A DNA stretch of 64,000 nt, from contig CM035357.1 of NCBI GenBank assembly GCA_020137815.1, positions 7,613,315-7,677,314 of the forward strand, in the 5' to 3' direction. The first letter of the stretch is position 1; each line of letters begins with the position of its first letter. This DNA comes from Hormiphora californensis (taxonomy: Eukaryota > Ctenophora > Tentaculata > Cydippida > Pleurobrachiidae). The translations under genes and the position numbers were made by a program. The notes beneath the pieces were generated by a model. That model was not told the origin of the DNA. It searched no databases and was given only the letters and a program-made list of their open reading frames with translations. This document shows positions 1-11,296 of the stretch, piece after piece.

Positions 1-720
1 ATGCTTCATTAGCAGAGTGAAACGATACGAGATACGAAACTTATGATTCGGGGGAGCTCATTAGCAGTGTGAGACGATACGGTATGTGGAACATGATTCG
101 GAGAAGCTTATTAAGGAGTGTTAGACGATATGAGACACGATTCGGAGACTGTTTTATCGCTCTTTCTAGTTTCTATCTATCTCTATTTCTTTTTGTCAAT
201 TATCTTGAGAACCAGATGAGATACCTAGTTTCTATCCATACTAATGCGAGGAAGCTACACACTTTGGTGCCCTTATTTTTGTCCAGCCCCGTTATTTTTA
301 GGGGGATATGTTGTTGTTTTAGATGGAATGGTTTGAATTTGGTCTGTTTGGCAAGACTCGAAAATAAATAAAACCCAACGCATTCCATCTAAAATAACAT
401 ATCCTCCTAAAAACAATGCGGCCGAGCCGATAGGCTCTCATTACCAAAAATAAGGGCACTAAACTCACCAAGTGCGTAGCGTCAGCTCGCATTATAGTAA
501 GGGTAGGCAACTCTCAAGTCCAAGATAATTGACAAAAAGAGATAGAGATAGATAGAAAGAGCGATAAAACAGTCTCCGAATCGTATCTCATATCGTCTAA
601 CACTCCTTAATAAGCTTCTCCGAATCATGTTCCACATACCGTATCGTCTCACACTGCTAATGAGCTCCCCCGAATCATAAGTTTCGTATCTCGTATCGTT
701 TCACTCTGCTAATGAAGCAT
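1..720. repeat. Foldback element: about 720-base near-perfect inverted repeat
   Basis: The first ~207 bases reappear as the reverse complement at about 514-720 with only a few differences. The inner part (about 208-365 against 366-513) is also an inverted repeat but more diverged, so the whole block folds on itself around position 365. Each arm contains about three tandem units of roughly 50 bases, marked by the recurring words GATTCGG and GACGATA. Long inverted repeats with internal tandem units are typical of foldback or MULE-like DNA transposons. The left end touches the window edge, so target duplications cannot be checked. The frames seen in it are by-products of the repeat, not genes. 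Confidence 0.85.
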
Positions 721-741
721 CCCAGAATCGTGTCAGTGAGG

Positions 742-776
742 GGGATGAATATGTGACACGGTCACATATTCATCCC
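742..776. repeat. Perfect hairpin, 16-base arms and 3-base loop
   Basis: GGGATGAATATGTGAC is followed by ACG and then its exact reverse complement. It lies 21 bases outside the foldback element and is probably part of the same repeat cluster. Confidence 0.85.
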
Positions 777-880
777 GCTCATTAGAATTTGTTAGTGGAT
801 TCACTGGCTATAATTGTTATAGACGTCACTAACAACACTACAACGTTCAACGAGTACCGGGAGGTTTTGGGAGAGTGTGA

Positions 881-1123
881 AAGATCAGAAACTTTAGCCA
901 GGCAATTTCTGGGAACATCCTACCTATACTACTTTCTCGAAAATCAAACCTGTTGGAGAGTTTTTTTACTGTGGATCCTGATAGTGATAATGCAAGGCGG
1001 CTGTTTAGTACCTACCAGATCACAGATCTGAATAAACAGCTGCTGATTCACGTGAAAAGCTCTATGAACTGTCCAAAGAAGGACCCCTTTTACCATTATA
1101 TCCAAGATGAACTGATAGTGTAA
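881..1123 (+). other. Possible remnant coding segment, unrecognised
   Basis: This frame is open for 80 codons from just after a TGA at 878 and ends in TAA at 1121-1123. It contains plausible protein sequence such as LLESFFTVDPDSDNARRLF and ends in QDELIV. The region before about 940 reads more like protein in another frame (NEYREVLGECERSETLARQF), so this may be a broken gene or the last exon of a gene starting outside the window. No start codon fits well and I recognise no family. It could equally be a decayed transposon gene next to the foldback repeat. Confidence 0.25.
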
Positions 1124-1202
1124 TTTTAATTATGTAATATTAGATTTATTATTATGTAAATCGTTTACATTTGTGCTCATTCAATATGATATGATTCGAT
1201 CT

Positions 1203-1405
1203 CTCACGTGCCACTCACGTGTCACTCACGTGTCACTCACGTCCCTCTCACTCTCACTAGCTTTGGCTCATAGAACCTAATCAGATCACATTTCTATGAG
1301 CCATAGTTGTATGCATCTATGGCTCATAGAGTCTATGAGCCATAGTTGCATGCATCTATGGCTCATAGATTCTATGAGCCATAGTTGCATGAGCCATAGT
1401 TGTAG
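1203..1405. repeat. CACGTG tandem repeat followed by palindromic satellite
   Basis: At 1203-1240 an 11-base unit (CACTCACGTGT) is repeated about three times, each copy carrying an E-box-like CACGTG core. From 1293 a self-complementary unit (CTATGAGCCATAG, spacer with TGCATGCA, then CTATGGCTCATAG) is repeated about two and a half times to 1405. No gene is seen here. Confidence 0.75.
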
Positions 1406-2318
1406 GTAATCAAAAACTACACAAACATTTGTAACAGAACCCTCTCAACCTTATCCAGAGCATCCTACCCTTGAAACAGGGCAGGGTACTTTGTATAGAG
1501 CTGTCCGAGCACAGAACACAAGGTGAAAATACCATATTGAAATGGCTGACCAAGATTGTACATGGTTATGTTAAAAATGGTGGTGTATTTTCCCTATAAT
1601 CTTCACTCTTCAAAGAGGGTTGAAGGTACCCCTCAACCCCCCTTTGAATTTTCACTCTGCCAAAAAATTACATGGAAACTTCTTTCGAATGTATATGATT
1701 TAGAAACGGATAAAGTATCTTGAGAAATCAACGCGGGTAAGGTAGATAGAAACGGCTAATATATATACATCAATCAAACAAATTTTAAGCTCCAGCCTTA
1801 GCTGACTCTTAGCCTCTGGTCGAACCCAGGATCAAGATTATGACGCTGAAAAATGGCGCAACGTTTTAGGTAAATAATATTTTCCACTCAAATCAGATTT
1901 CCTCTGAGCAAGGAAACCTGAAGTATCTTTCAGGAAGGAGACAAATTTCACACAAAAACAAACGTAAAGCCAGAGGGAGCGGGGGGGGGGGGGGTTTCGA
2001 GAGGGTCACTATTGGGAGTTACATCACATGTTGTGATATAAGGACACTTTTTGACCCTCGGACCCCCTGGCTTTCCGCTTTATAACCGCACACTTAAACG
2101 TTCAAACTCAGCTTAATAACACGACACAAAGTTATAACAACAGCAGTCCAGACCCTGTAGGATAGTTTGGGAGAGCACTTTCCAGTGAATGAAATGGGGG
2201 GATCTCTCCAAACTCGTTCCTGAAATTCGCAGCTCTTTTTTGAGTATTGCAAAGGAGGGTCTGGTGCAGATAGATAAACGTGTTGTTGCTGCAGTAAATG
2301 ATAGGGGCCTCGAGGTTT
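1406..2318. other. Intergenic stretch without recognised genes
   Basis: No convincing coding region is visible. A run of about 14 G lies at 1981-1994. A short frame begins at 2189 but runs straight into the TA-flanked element at 2321, so I do not call it. Confidence 0.5.
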
Positions 2319-2320
2319 TA

Positions 2321-2368
2321 CAGTCGGACCCTGGTTTACCGGGCGGGGAAAATCAGGGCCCCCGACTG
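2321..2368. mobile_element. Very short pogo/Tigger-like MITE, TA-flanked
   Basis: It begins CAGTCGGACCCTGGTTTACC and ends CCCCCGACTG, flanked by TA at 2319-2320 and 2369-2370. Larger relatives with the same termini lie at 39532, 41142 and 51761. Termini of the form CAGTCGGACCCCGATTTA resemble those of pogo/Tigger elements of the Tc1/mariner superfamily, which duplicate TA. At 48 bases only the two ends survive. Confidence 0.75.
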
Positions 2369-2370
2369 TA

Positions 2371-3394
2371 AAATCAAGGCACCTAAAACTATACTGTTTT
2401 CTTCGTTATTTGTGTACGATACCAAACCGTTCTAATTCGTCTCCTGCGTTACGGAGGAAACTTATGTAGCTTTCTATTAGCCAGGGATACTTAGCTTTCG
2501 AATAGCTATGCAAACTTAGCATTATAGAGTCTACATTTTCAACACTACAATTTCATGTAGCAAACAGCTATCTTCCAGATCTTTCCTGGAACTGAACTAG
2601 TAGGGGACACTAGCTTGTGGAGGTACCATTTTGCTCCATGCGTACTTGTAATTGCATACGGTACTGTCCCCTACCAGACAACTTCTCTTGTAACATCCAA
2701 TTCTCGCACTACCAGCTCGGTATATTTGTAGGTACAATATATATTTCACAACACAGTCACTGCGCTGGCAAGCGCAAAGGTTGCCATTCCCCCTCCCCCC
2801 AAAAGCGCCGCCAGAAACGCAGTTATACGTTTTATGGGTGTTTTGCCTGAAAAATCGGATTTCGAAAGGTTATAGCGTCGCTCCCATTCATCCGATTGAC
2901 TTGAAATTTGGAATGTATACCCGGCTTGGGGTATTTTACTTAAGTTTAAAATTTCAAGTCTCTATCTCATATGGGACGGAAGTTACAGACTGGTCCCATT
3001 TGCTGAAGATTCAGTGTAACAGACCGTGCGCGCGCATAGGATAGACGCTTTTTATAAACCATATTCACGCCAAACGAAAAGAGATAGCAATTTCTCGTTT
3101 TCACAGCTGGTAGATCTACTGGATGTGTGTGTATTAGTTGAGGTGGGGTCCCTTTTCATCGCCAGGAACGTCCTACAGAACGTCTTAAAGTCGTAATTTT
3201 TCAGACTCTGACCAAAATTCTTTGAGCTCAATTTACACCCTGAAGACGGATTCTAATCGAAAAACGAAGACTATATCAAGGAAAGAGAATTGTCTGAACT
3301 TTCAGAAGCGATAGTGCGAATTATCAAAACTAGACGTATAAGGGTCTTAAAACGCGTCTAAAGTTTTATGACTGTTTAAATACAGATATGACGA
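2371..3394. other. Intergenic stretch without recognised genes
   Basis: Frames at 2617 and 2781 have no family resemblance and overlap one another, so I treat them as chance. The stretch from about 2850 reads like decayed repeat of the same general style as the repeat at 43260. Confidence 0.4.
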
Positions 3395-3600
3395 TATGGG
3401 TTTTTTCGCCATAGCGGACTCAAATCTCACCCAATCGATCTCAAACTTGGTCAATATCTTCATCTAGGTAATCCCGATGATATTACGTAATTATAATGAC
3501 GTCATAACGTCGTGACGTCGCGTTATGACGTCAAAATGACGTCAAAAATGAAAATTTTTCAACTTTCCGATTCCATCCTCTCCGTACTTTTTCTACTACA
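3395..3600 (-). repeat. Diverged copy of repeat B with TGACGTCA cluster
   Basis: The segment 3401-3470 (CGCCATAGCGGACTCAAATC, then a match around CAAACTTGGTCAATAT) is a diverged reverse-strand relative of the repeat at 43350-43430 and 45180-45270. It runs into 3495-3548, where GACGTCA or TGACGTC occurs repeatedly (for example TAATGACGTCATAAC and ATGACGTCAAAATGACGTCA). Confidence 0.45.
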
Positions 3601-3635
3601 TCTAAATGGATAAAAAAATCCCAAAAATGATGCAA

Positions 3636-3838
3636 ATTATACCAAAACTAATTGAAATTAGTAGGCCAGAAAGGTTGCCCTATGATTTGAGCTACCTTTG
3701 GCACCAGTAAATTCCCTTTTGAAGCTAAACGAAGCATCTGTACCCTGTCTGTACCCCATGAAAGTTACGGTGGCAAAGGTAGCTCAAATCATAGGGCAAC
3801 CTTTCCGGCCTACTAATTTCAATTAGTTTTGGTATAAT
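3636..3838. mobile_element. Hairpin MITE with about 70-base arms
   Basis: The left arm starts ATTATACCAAAACTAATTG, and the reverse complement ends at 3838 with GTTTTGGTATAAT. Arms of about 70 bases differ at very few positions and surround a loop of about 65 bases. There is no coding capacity. The superfamily is undetermined because the flanks show no clear target duplication. Confidence 0.8.
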
Positions 3839-3925
3839 CTGTAACACACACATTTCATGATATTCCAATCTTCTGACTCGGTGCAGTAGTAGCACACAAT
3901 ACACATTTCATGACGTATATTCTGA

Positions 3926-5789
3926 TTATTCGATTGGTTCCACTTTTGGTTCCACTTTTGGTTTAATAAGGTCGAGATCTAGTAGACCGTGGGGCAGGAA
4001 GGAGGTGGAAGGCCCCACTGGGGAGGTGGATGTGCTGGGAGAGGACATGTGAAACTCCCCGGGAACAATGGGAGGTGTAGTTGTGTCCCTAGAATCAGGT
4101 CTCACAAAGGATGGAAACAGCGCTATCCAGAAGTCACTGGTACACAAAAAGCGAATATTGTCATCTATCTGCTGCTTAGTGAAACTAGAGAAGGCAAAGG
4201 GCCAGTTGTAAGTAACTAACTTGGTGTTACCTGCCTCGTCAGTGTGTACAAACACCTTGGATATCACAAACAGGATGGATTTATCAGCACACATTAGCCT
4301 GGAAACGTGGTGACTGTAACCGTTCTTTTTTACAAAACACGTTGATTTCTCTATCTCTGCCAGATTTAGTAAGTCCTCTGTTAGAACGTGTTCAGTGGCG
4401 CTCTGAGTGAATGATGGGTACCCAAGGAGGTTGTCAAGGAGGATGTTCCGCGGTCCGAGAAATGTGAAATCAGAATCGAGGATGGTTTCGTTAACTTTGA
4501 ATGGATCGATTGGGTTGCTGTACATGTGACTACATATCTCTGCGTAACCAAGGTAGAGCTGCCGATCTGATGAGGGGCGGGTTGTTAGTTGGGGAGGGAG
4601 AGAGGTAGTTTAGTAGGGGATCGGGGAAGGGAGAGAGGTGTCTTGATAGCTATGGGGAATAATATAAGGAAAGATGTTTTATTTATAGTAGGGAGAGATA
4701 TGTTTTAATAGGGAGAGGGGGTAGTTTAGATGAGAATGAAGGAAGGGAGACTCGGGAGAGGGGTGTCTTAGAAGGCACACGAAGTATAGATCTGTGATAG
4801 AAGGATATCAAGCTTGACCACGTAGTATTAGTGGGAGGTATTTTGTGAAGCTGGGGGAAGAAATTCTTCGGTTATTCTTCTGAAGAATAACCGATTATCC
4901 AATCAATCAATCAATCAATCAAAGCTACCACGGTGGGTAGTGGCACTGAGCCGCAATAAAATATATAATATTAACGAAAACTGAACCACACGGACCAAAC
5001 TAAGTGGAGATTCGGGACGGTGTAACACAGCCAGATGCTCGAAGACAAGGAGTCTTATGTGTGCATACAACCATGGTACACCATCCCGTTACCCACCATG
5101 TCCTTACAAACAAATGCAGCGGAAAGAAAATAGGCAATACATGATATAGAAAAAGAGATTTCTCCGATCAGGTAAAACGTATTTTAGAGATAGACTTGCA
5201 ACTAGCAAGACATTAATAAAAAGTGAAAGAACATCTTTTTTAGTTCAACAGAATCCTACCTCCCTCTAGTTGGTGTATTTTCCCATAAAAGCTAAACGGT
5301 TCCAGACTCTTGCACCCAGTTTTGTAGTTGTGCATGAAACACAGCACGTACTGGTTCCGTTCTAAGAAGATCTTCTGCAGAACCTTCTCTCCCATGGCAA
5401 TGATTTTACCTGGGCAATGAAGTAATGTTACTAGTTATACAGTGGAAAGAGAGAGGGAGAGAGGGAGAGAATTATAGAGGGTAAATTCATCAGCAAAATC
5501 AACTCTCAGTGCCATATTTTTTATTAAATAGAGAAACTGTCAGATAGCTTGTCAACATAGCACGTCAGTAAATAGTAATCACTGTCATACTAATAGTAAT
5601 ATAGTAACTAAAGCTCCCCAACACTAAATGACTCACTGATATGTTCCCCGATAACATCCTCTTTATGACCGAGTGCCGTCAGGAAGTTAGGAGAGGTATA
5701 CACTATCGTCCCTGGTTGTTTATCCCCAGTCCAACGCTGTTTCGTGCCATCAAGATCTTGTTTAGATCGTCCGATGAGAGAGACATTTC
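3926..5789 (-). CDS. PAS-domain protein, probable bHLH-PAS family transcription factor (C-terminal part)
   Basis: Three exons join in phase: 5789-5637, 5409-5260 and 4566-3926 (stop at 3926). The first starts in phase 1, so earlier exons are missing. Exon 1 reads like the middle of a PAS domain (TIVYTSPNFLTALGHKEDVI then GEHIS). The last exon holds a second PAS-like fold: FLGPRNILLDNLLGY, then HVLTEDL, then RLMCADKSILFVISKVF and KLVTYNWPF, matching the order of PAS core strands plus PAC strands. The tail is rich in Ser, Thr and Pro and ends with a repeated PKVE motif. In bHLH-PAS factors two PAS domains follow a DNA-binding helix-loop-helix; none was found upstream, where low-complexity DNA and a retrotransposon lie. 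Family assignment is by fold pattern only. Confidence 0.5.
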
Positions 5790-5799
5790 CTGAAAAGAG

Positions 5800-6165
5800 A
5801 GAGAGAGAGAGATTTAAGATAGGAAAGAGAACGCATAAAAGAGGCGGAGAACCAAAAAAAAGAGAGATCGGATCCCTTTCCCCCTTTTCCTTTTCTCTTT
5901 CCCTTCCTCGCTTCTCTCTCCCCCCTTTTCCCCCTCTCTCCCGTCTCTCCCCTCCTCCTCTCCCCCTCCTCCCTCTCCTCTCTCTCTCTCCTCTCTCCTT
6001 CTTCGCTCCCCCCTCCTTTCCTCCTCCCTCTCTCTCTCTCTTTCTCTCTCTCTCTTCTTCTCTCCTCTCCCTCTCTCTCTCTCTCTCCCTCCCCCCCTCT
6101 TTTCCTTCTCTCTCCCTCTCTCTCTCGCCCCCCCCCCCCTTTTTCTTTCCTTTTTTTTTTTTTTT
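5800..6165. repeat. Polypyrimidine low-complexity tract
   Basis: This is a long, nearly pure C/T tract on the + strand (purine on the - strand), with runs of C at 6128-6139 and T at 6151-6166. The long Arg/Glu/Lys or Ser/Leu/Pro frames across it are artefacts of composition. It may lie in an intron of the PAS gene. Confidence 0.85.
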
Positions 6166-6779
6166 TCCTTTCTCGTTTCCAATTTTCCGTTTTTCTTGGC
6201 ATAATTTTCAAAACCCCATTTAAATTTTTTAACCCAAAAACTCTCCAAATATCAACTACGGTGGCCCCAAAACAGGCGCTGCAAAACATACTCTGAACAT
6301 ATTCAAAAAGACCATCTGCTTTTATTTGTCCCGTATTGTGTGTTTGTATCTCGCAGTGTGTCGTTTAATATTTTTGTCTTTCCCGCATTTTTGTTTTAAA
6401 TGTTTGTCCCCTGGCCCCTTCACCCTTTTTCATACTGCTCATTATTTTTTGGGACCCCCCCCGATCTATTCCTTTTGTCTTTTCTTATCCTATATAAGTA
6501 TCACACTTGTACACATTCTCTCAATTAAACTATATTTACGTTAACGTACCACATATACATATATTTTCTTCCCTCGCTATACATTTTCCTAGCAAACCCC
6601 ATTTTGTTCCAGACCCCCCCCTCGTCTCATGTCTCACCCATCGCACTGCAATAAAGACGAAGTAGGGCCGGCCCAGTGGAGAGGAATGAGGAGAGGAAAA
6701 CAGTTTTCGCCGCTGCACTGACATACTATTGCTGGTTGGGCAATACAGGAAGCCTGAGAGGGGGTTAAGGGGGATGTTG
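6166..6779. other. No recognised features
   Basis: I see no gene. The stretch separates the polypyrimidine tract from the 3' end of the retrotransposon on the - strand. Confidence 0.4.
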
Positions 6780-9700
6780 GGTAGAAAATAGGGAAAATAA
6801 GTGCTTCTTGAGTCTAAAACAGAAATATAATAAGTGGTGATTGCCTGACATCACTAGGGAGAGTATTCCCAGTAGGAAAAGGAACGATAAAAGAAACTGT
6901 TACGAAACAGAACTGGTAGCTCTAATGAACAACATAAAGTAGTGAAGTCGGTGTTATCAATGATGTCCCTGTTAGATCTAGTGGATAAGCCACATCAAGA
7001 GGTGACTTAATGTAGAGGTAACTAGGAGAGTGACTGGGACTAGACCAGTCATAACCTTGTAAAGAAGCTTCATATCATTACACTTGAATTGAAGGTGAAT
7101 AGGGAGGATGTTAAAGTGAGAGTGGACCGGATCAGAATTGGACAAGTTTGTTGTAGGTAGTAGAGAATAGCTCTCTGAGCATTTTGCCTTTTTGCCGCTC
7201 AAAATCGCCCCCCCCATCACTGAGATATTTTTGTTATGTTGGGAGAATTCTGCTGGATCAGTATTTATCAAACAGGATAGAAACAATCCTTGTTTTTTAC
7301 TAACACATTCTTTAAATTTTATATGCTGGCTTGCATTGCCCTGCTTCTGTGCATGGACATGTCAACCTCACTGCTTATATTCAGAATGTGTTAGTAAAAC
7401 ACTACGATTGTTTCTATTCTGTTTATACATACTGATTAAACAGGATTTCTCCCCAACATAACAAAAATATCTCAGTGAGGGTGGTGTTTTGAGCGGCAAA
7501 AACGCAAAATGCTCAGAAAGCTAATCTCTACTACCTACAACAAACTTGTCCAATTCTGATTCGGTCCACTCTCACTTTAAGAGTAGAGAGGTGGCTGAGG
7601 TAAACCTCATTGCTCCAGCTAGTGAGGTGAGAGACACAATGTATCCACTTGATTGCTCTCTTCTTGGGCAGCCTCAAGGCAGTCAAGAACTCCCACATGT
7701 GAGGGGCCCAGACCGATGAGCAATGCTCCAAAAGAGATCGAACCAAAGTCAGATAAAGAACACACGGCGCTGGTGAGGGTTCTTGACAAGTGGGTGGTTC
7801 TACTGGACAAGGTTGAATCTATCAGTAAATCTATCGAGAATGTAATCAGTGTGATTATTCCAAGTGAGATGGTTATTGACAATAACACCCAGATCTCTCT
7901 GAACAGTGACATTATCCAGACAGTATCACCTAGAACATAGGATTGTAGGAAACAGGGAGCTCGCCCCCATGTAGCCTCACACCTAGATGAACTGGTAAAA
8001 TTACTTTGCACTTACTAGGATGAAACTTCATCTTGTTAATGTTAAGGTTGTCAACAGAGATTTGCATGTCAGTGTGATCTTGCATACCATTGATCCTAGA
8101 CCAAAGTTTCAGATCATCAGCATACAAGGCGATCTTACACTCACCACTCACACACTCAGTGATATCATTAATGAATAGTATGAAGAGGAGGGGACCTAAA
8201 ATGCTGCCCTGGGGAACTCCCGAAAGAACGCTGAGGTTAGATGAAATCTTCCCGCCTATCACAACTCTCTGAGATCGACCAATAAGATAGTTTTCGGATA
8301 AACGACAGCATCTTACCATTATCCCAAATTTAGTTGAAGTTTAGAAAGGAGTAAGTCATTGATTAACGCTGTCAAACGCTTTGGAGAAATCAAATAGAAT
8401 CAGGTCAGAGGTGCGCTTGTCGTTATCATTCAAGCTAGGTCATCATAGACAGATATCAGCTGGGTGAGACAATTCTACCAGGTAAAAACCCATGCTGTCT
8501 GCTATCTATCATGTCATAGCAATGGTCCAACAAACGGCTGGTGACAATTCTCTCATAAACTTTGCTAGCAATGCAGGTCAGTGAATTGGACGGTAGTTCC
8601 TGACATCCCTCTTGTCACCCGACTTGTGAACAGGGACAAACATTGGCTGTCTTCCAGATTGCTGGTAGACCACCGCCACTGTACGCCTGTTCAAGAGGAG
8701 GACAGAGGAAAAGCCAGGGACCCCGCACATCTCTTGAATACAATGTTGGATGTTATCAGGTCCTGGACCTTTGCGGGCATTAATTTTTAGAGAGAAACTT
8801 GATAAACAGAGCTAGCAGAGAAATCACATTCAATGGAACTGTCATGTACTATCAGTGTCAATGTCATATGTGCTAGCTTCAGAAAAATTAGAGGCAAATT
8901 GGTTCATTGAAAGATCAGCTTGTTCCTCCAAAACTGACCTGAACACCGTCCCATTGTTGACAGTGGGGGGTATCCTGGTAGACTTGGAGGTTACTTTTAC
9001 TTGCCTCCAAAATTTCCTACTTACTACATCATGATCATCAACATCACAGTAAAGTCTCGCACTAGATTCACACACGTTTTTAAATGCTTTCTCGCGGCTT
9101 TGAAGTTATCCAAGTCAGTCTCAGAACTAGAGTTCTTCCAACGTTTTCTTAGATTTTCCTTCCTAACCCTTGCACTCTCACACTCGTGATTATACCAGAT
9201 GGGAGAAGGATGGGTTTGACAGATTTGATAGGAATGTACTTATCATGAGGGTGGTGACAATGATGTTGAATCTGTTAACGTTGTAATCTATGTCGCCCGA
9301 GAATTCAGTAACCCAGTCAATAAAGCTCAGGTCAGAATTAAAGGACTCTAGTCCCCCTTATCATAGATACTATGTTTCTCCGCGCCTGGCGAATGGGACC
9401 TACATCGACATCAATCAAAATAGAAATAGGAAGTGGTCACTATAGCACAGCTATGTTGGTCTAGAATGTCGATATCTGTCACACACGCAGGGTCGTTGGT
9501 AAAACATAGATCTAGAGTTCGGCCCTTGCTGTGTGTGGAGGAGTTAATATAAGTTGAGAATGACCTAGGTCATCTAGAAGATAAGATAGAAATAACTCCT
9601 CCACACGATTGCGTGGCTGAGAGGCCGGCCAGTTGACATGAGAAAAGTTAAAATCGCCGATAAGGACGTGTTTGGATATGTTCCTAGCTGAGAATAAGCA

Positions 9701-10140
9701 ATCAAAATGCTGCTTGAATTCAGCAAAGTTATCATCTCCAAGCGTCCCCACCCGGTAGAAAGTTGAAAAACAGAGCTTCTTCCCGTTAAGAAGAGAGAAA
9801 AATGGTTGAAGCTCTGCTTTAACGTTCGGTTTAGAGAATTTGAAACTAGAAATAGAAATGTTTTCCCGGTGTGCAATGAGGACACCACCCTCCATTCTCC
9901 CTAAATCTAGTGGGATTTGAGGGATCACGGGGGTGGGTGTGCCCAGAGCGATCTAATCTGAAGACTTTATATTTGGTGGGAAAGATAAGTTCGAACTAAT
10001 CTGGGTTTCAGCCAAGTTTCGTTCAGAATTATGAATCAGCAGAATTACCATACACAAAATCCTGGATCTCGAAAACTTTGGTATATTCAGGGAGGGGAGA
10101 CCGAGTCTAGATGACCTGGACTCACCACCCCTGAACATTG
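6780..10140 (-). mobile_element. Decayed non-LTR (LINE) retrotransposon
   Basis: Read on the - strand, the order is that of a LINE ORF2. Endonuclease remnants lie at about 10140-9512 (NETWL-like segment, GGVLIAHRENISISSF, LIGDFNFSHVNWP). A linker follows at 9075-8842 (KFWRQVKVTSKS, FASNFSEA). Reverse transcriptase is at 8319-7930 with GVPQGSILGPLLFILFINDI and YADDLK. The C-terminal part is at 7746-7580 (HCSSVWAPH) and 7110-6980 (DMKLLYKVMTGLVPV), with a typical end, LPSDVRQS, near 6840. Many stops and frameshifts show it is dead. It is interrupted at 7115-7576 by another element. The jockey/CR1/L2-like type cannot be refined by eye. Confidence 0.85.
7115..7576. mobile_element. TTAA-flanked 462-base palindromic element inside the LINE
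   Basis: Two arms of about 200 bases (left starts AGTGAGAGTGGACCGGATCA; right is its near-exact reverse complement) surround a loop of about 60 bases. The element is flanked by TTAA at 7111-7114 and 7577-7580, the target duplication of piggyBac-like transposons. Removing it and one TTAA rejoins the LINE frame as LSTLNILPIHLQFKCNDMKL, the normal spacing of this part of LINE reverse transcriptases, so the insertion is real and younger than the LINE. Confidence 0.85.
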
Positions 10141-11196
10141 TTATAAATCACTTTGAGGCCACGAGGTCCAGGGTTAAGTATAGAGCAATTGCAGATAACC
10201 AAAAGTAAGATATTAGGTTGGAGAGAGATATAGGGGTAGGGGAATGGTAGTAGAACTAACCTGTGCCCAATAGAACCAGCAACAACAGCAGCAAACGCAG
10301 CAGAACCTCCTCCGTCTCCTCATCTCCTCCTCACATGAGTCAACCCAAACAAAATTCATGTCATGCAATGGTGGGAGAGGGATAACAGGTGTTAGTAAGG
10401 CAAAATAACTAATAATTGACCAAGTTAAGTTAAACATGTCAAATGTCAATTATACAAATAAGCTAGAAAATGAAAGGGGTAAAATCTAAGATGAAAATAA
10501 ATAGGTTACAGAAGTAGCACAGAACAATCTGGAACACATTCCATTCCTCCACTCACAACAGAAAATGTGAGACAGAGAGGGAAAGAAATAGAACAAATTG
10601 TGCGTAGTAAAACTAGTTCTGTTCTTGTTACAATCCTCTGTTTCTTAGTACATTTTTGATAAATTTGTCTTTACCATCATCCTTCTTTACACACACAGTA
10701 AACAAGCGGTGACCCGAAAAGGCCACCCATTTGACACAAGCTAAATCTTCTAAGTCCTTCTTCCTCCGTCTGAGTCCCTCGGACAAGCGGTGGAAAAGAA
10801 TCACCTCGTGGTCAGTCTTCAGCTTGCTGCGGCTGTCCTTCCTCATCAACGTGTCTTTCCTAGAAGCTCTCGTCAGAACACGGTGATATCGGCCAGCTGA
10901 ATCAGGCTTCTAGTCTTCCCATTGCGTGTGGGCAATTCCTCACTTGTCTGGTGATGGTGGGGTCTGACTTCTTGAGCATGTCCACAAGATTGTTCTCGAG
11001 AGAATCAGGTGTTTCAGAATCATCCTCCGGAAGACCTGCCACAAAAATTCAGAATCATCCTCCGGAAGACCTGCCACAAATAATATGGCTAAATCTATTC
11101 TCAAAATTCTTCTGAAGTAGTTTCCACTTCCCCATGACCGGCACCATGACTCATACCCTTTTGACATCTCTCTCTCTCTCCCCTTCCCATCTCATC
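10141..11196. other. Intergenic or intronic stretch with one weak frame and a direct repeat
   Basis: On the - strand a 73-codon frame at 10849-10628 (contains LSEGLRRRKKDLEDLACVKW) stays open upstream to about 10905. I do not recognise it and cannot connect it to other exons. A 32-base direct repeat with 35-base period lies at 11014-11045 and 11049-11080, just before the assembly gap. Confidence 0.35.
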
Positions 11197-11296
11197 NNNN
11201 NNNNNNNNNNNNNNNNNNNNNNNNNNNNNNNNNNNNNNNNNNNNNNNNNNNNNNNNNNNNNNNNNNNNNNNNNNNNNNNNNNNNNNNNNNNNNNNN
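11197..11296. other. Assembly gap (100 N)
   Basis: Exactly 100 unknown bases, the conventional placeholder for a gap of unknown size. A (CT) run sits on its left edge. Confidence 0.99.

Noticed and set aside
5744-6289. Long Ser/Leu/Pro and Arg/Glu/Lys frames
   Set aside because: Produced by a polypyrimidine tract; low complexity on both strands.
7192-7461. 89-codon + strand frame
   Set aside because: Lies wholly inside the TTAA-flanked palindrome.
10628-10849. 73-codon frame as last exon of the PAS gene or of PINK1
   Set aside because: It ends in its own stop and PINK1 is complete without it; no partner exon was found.
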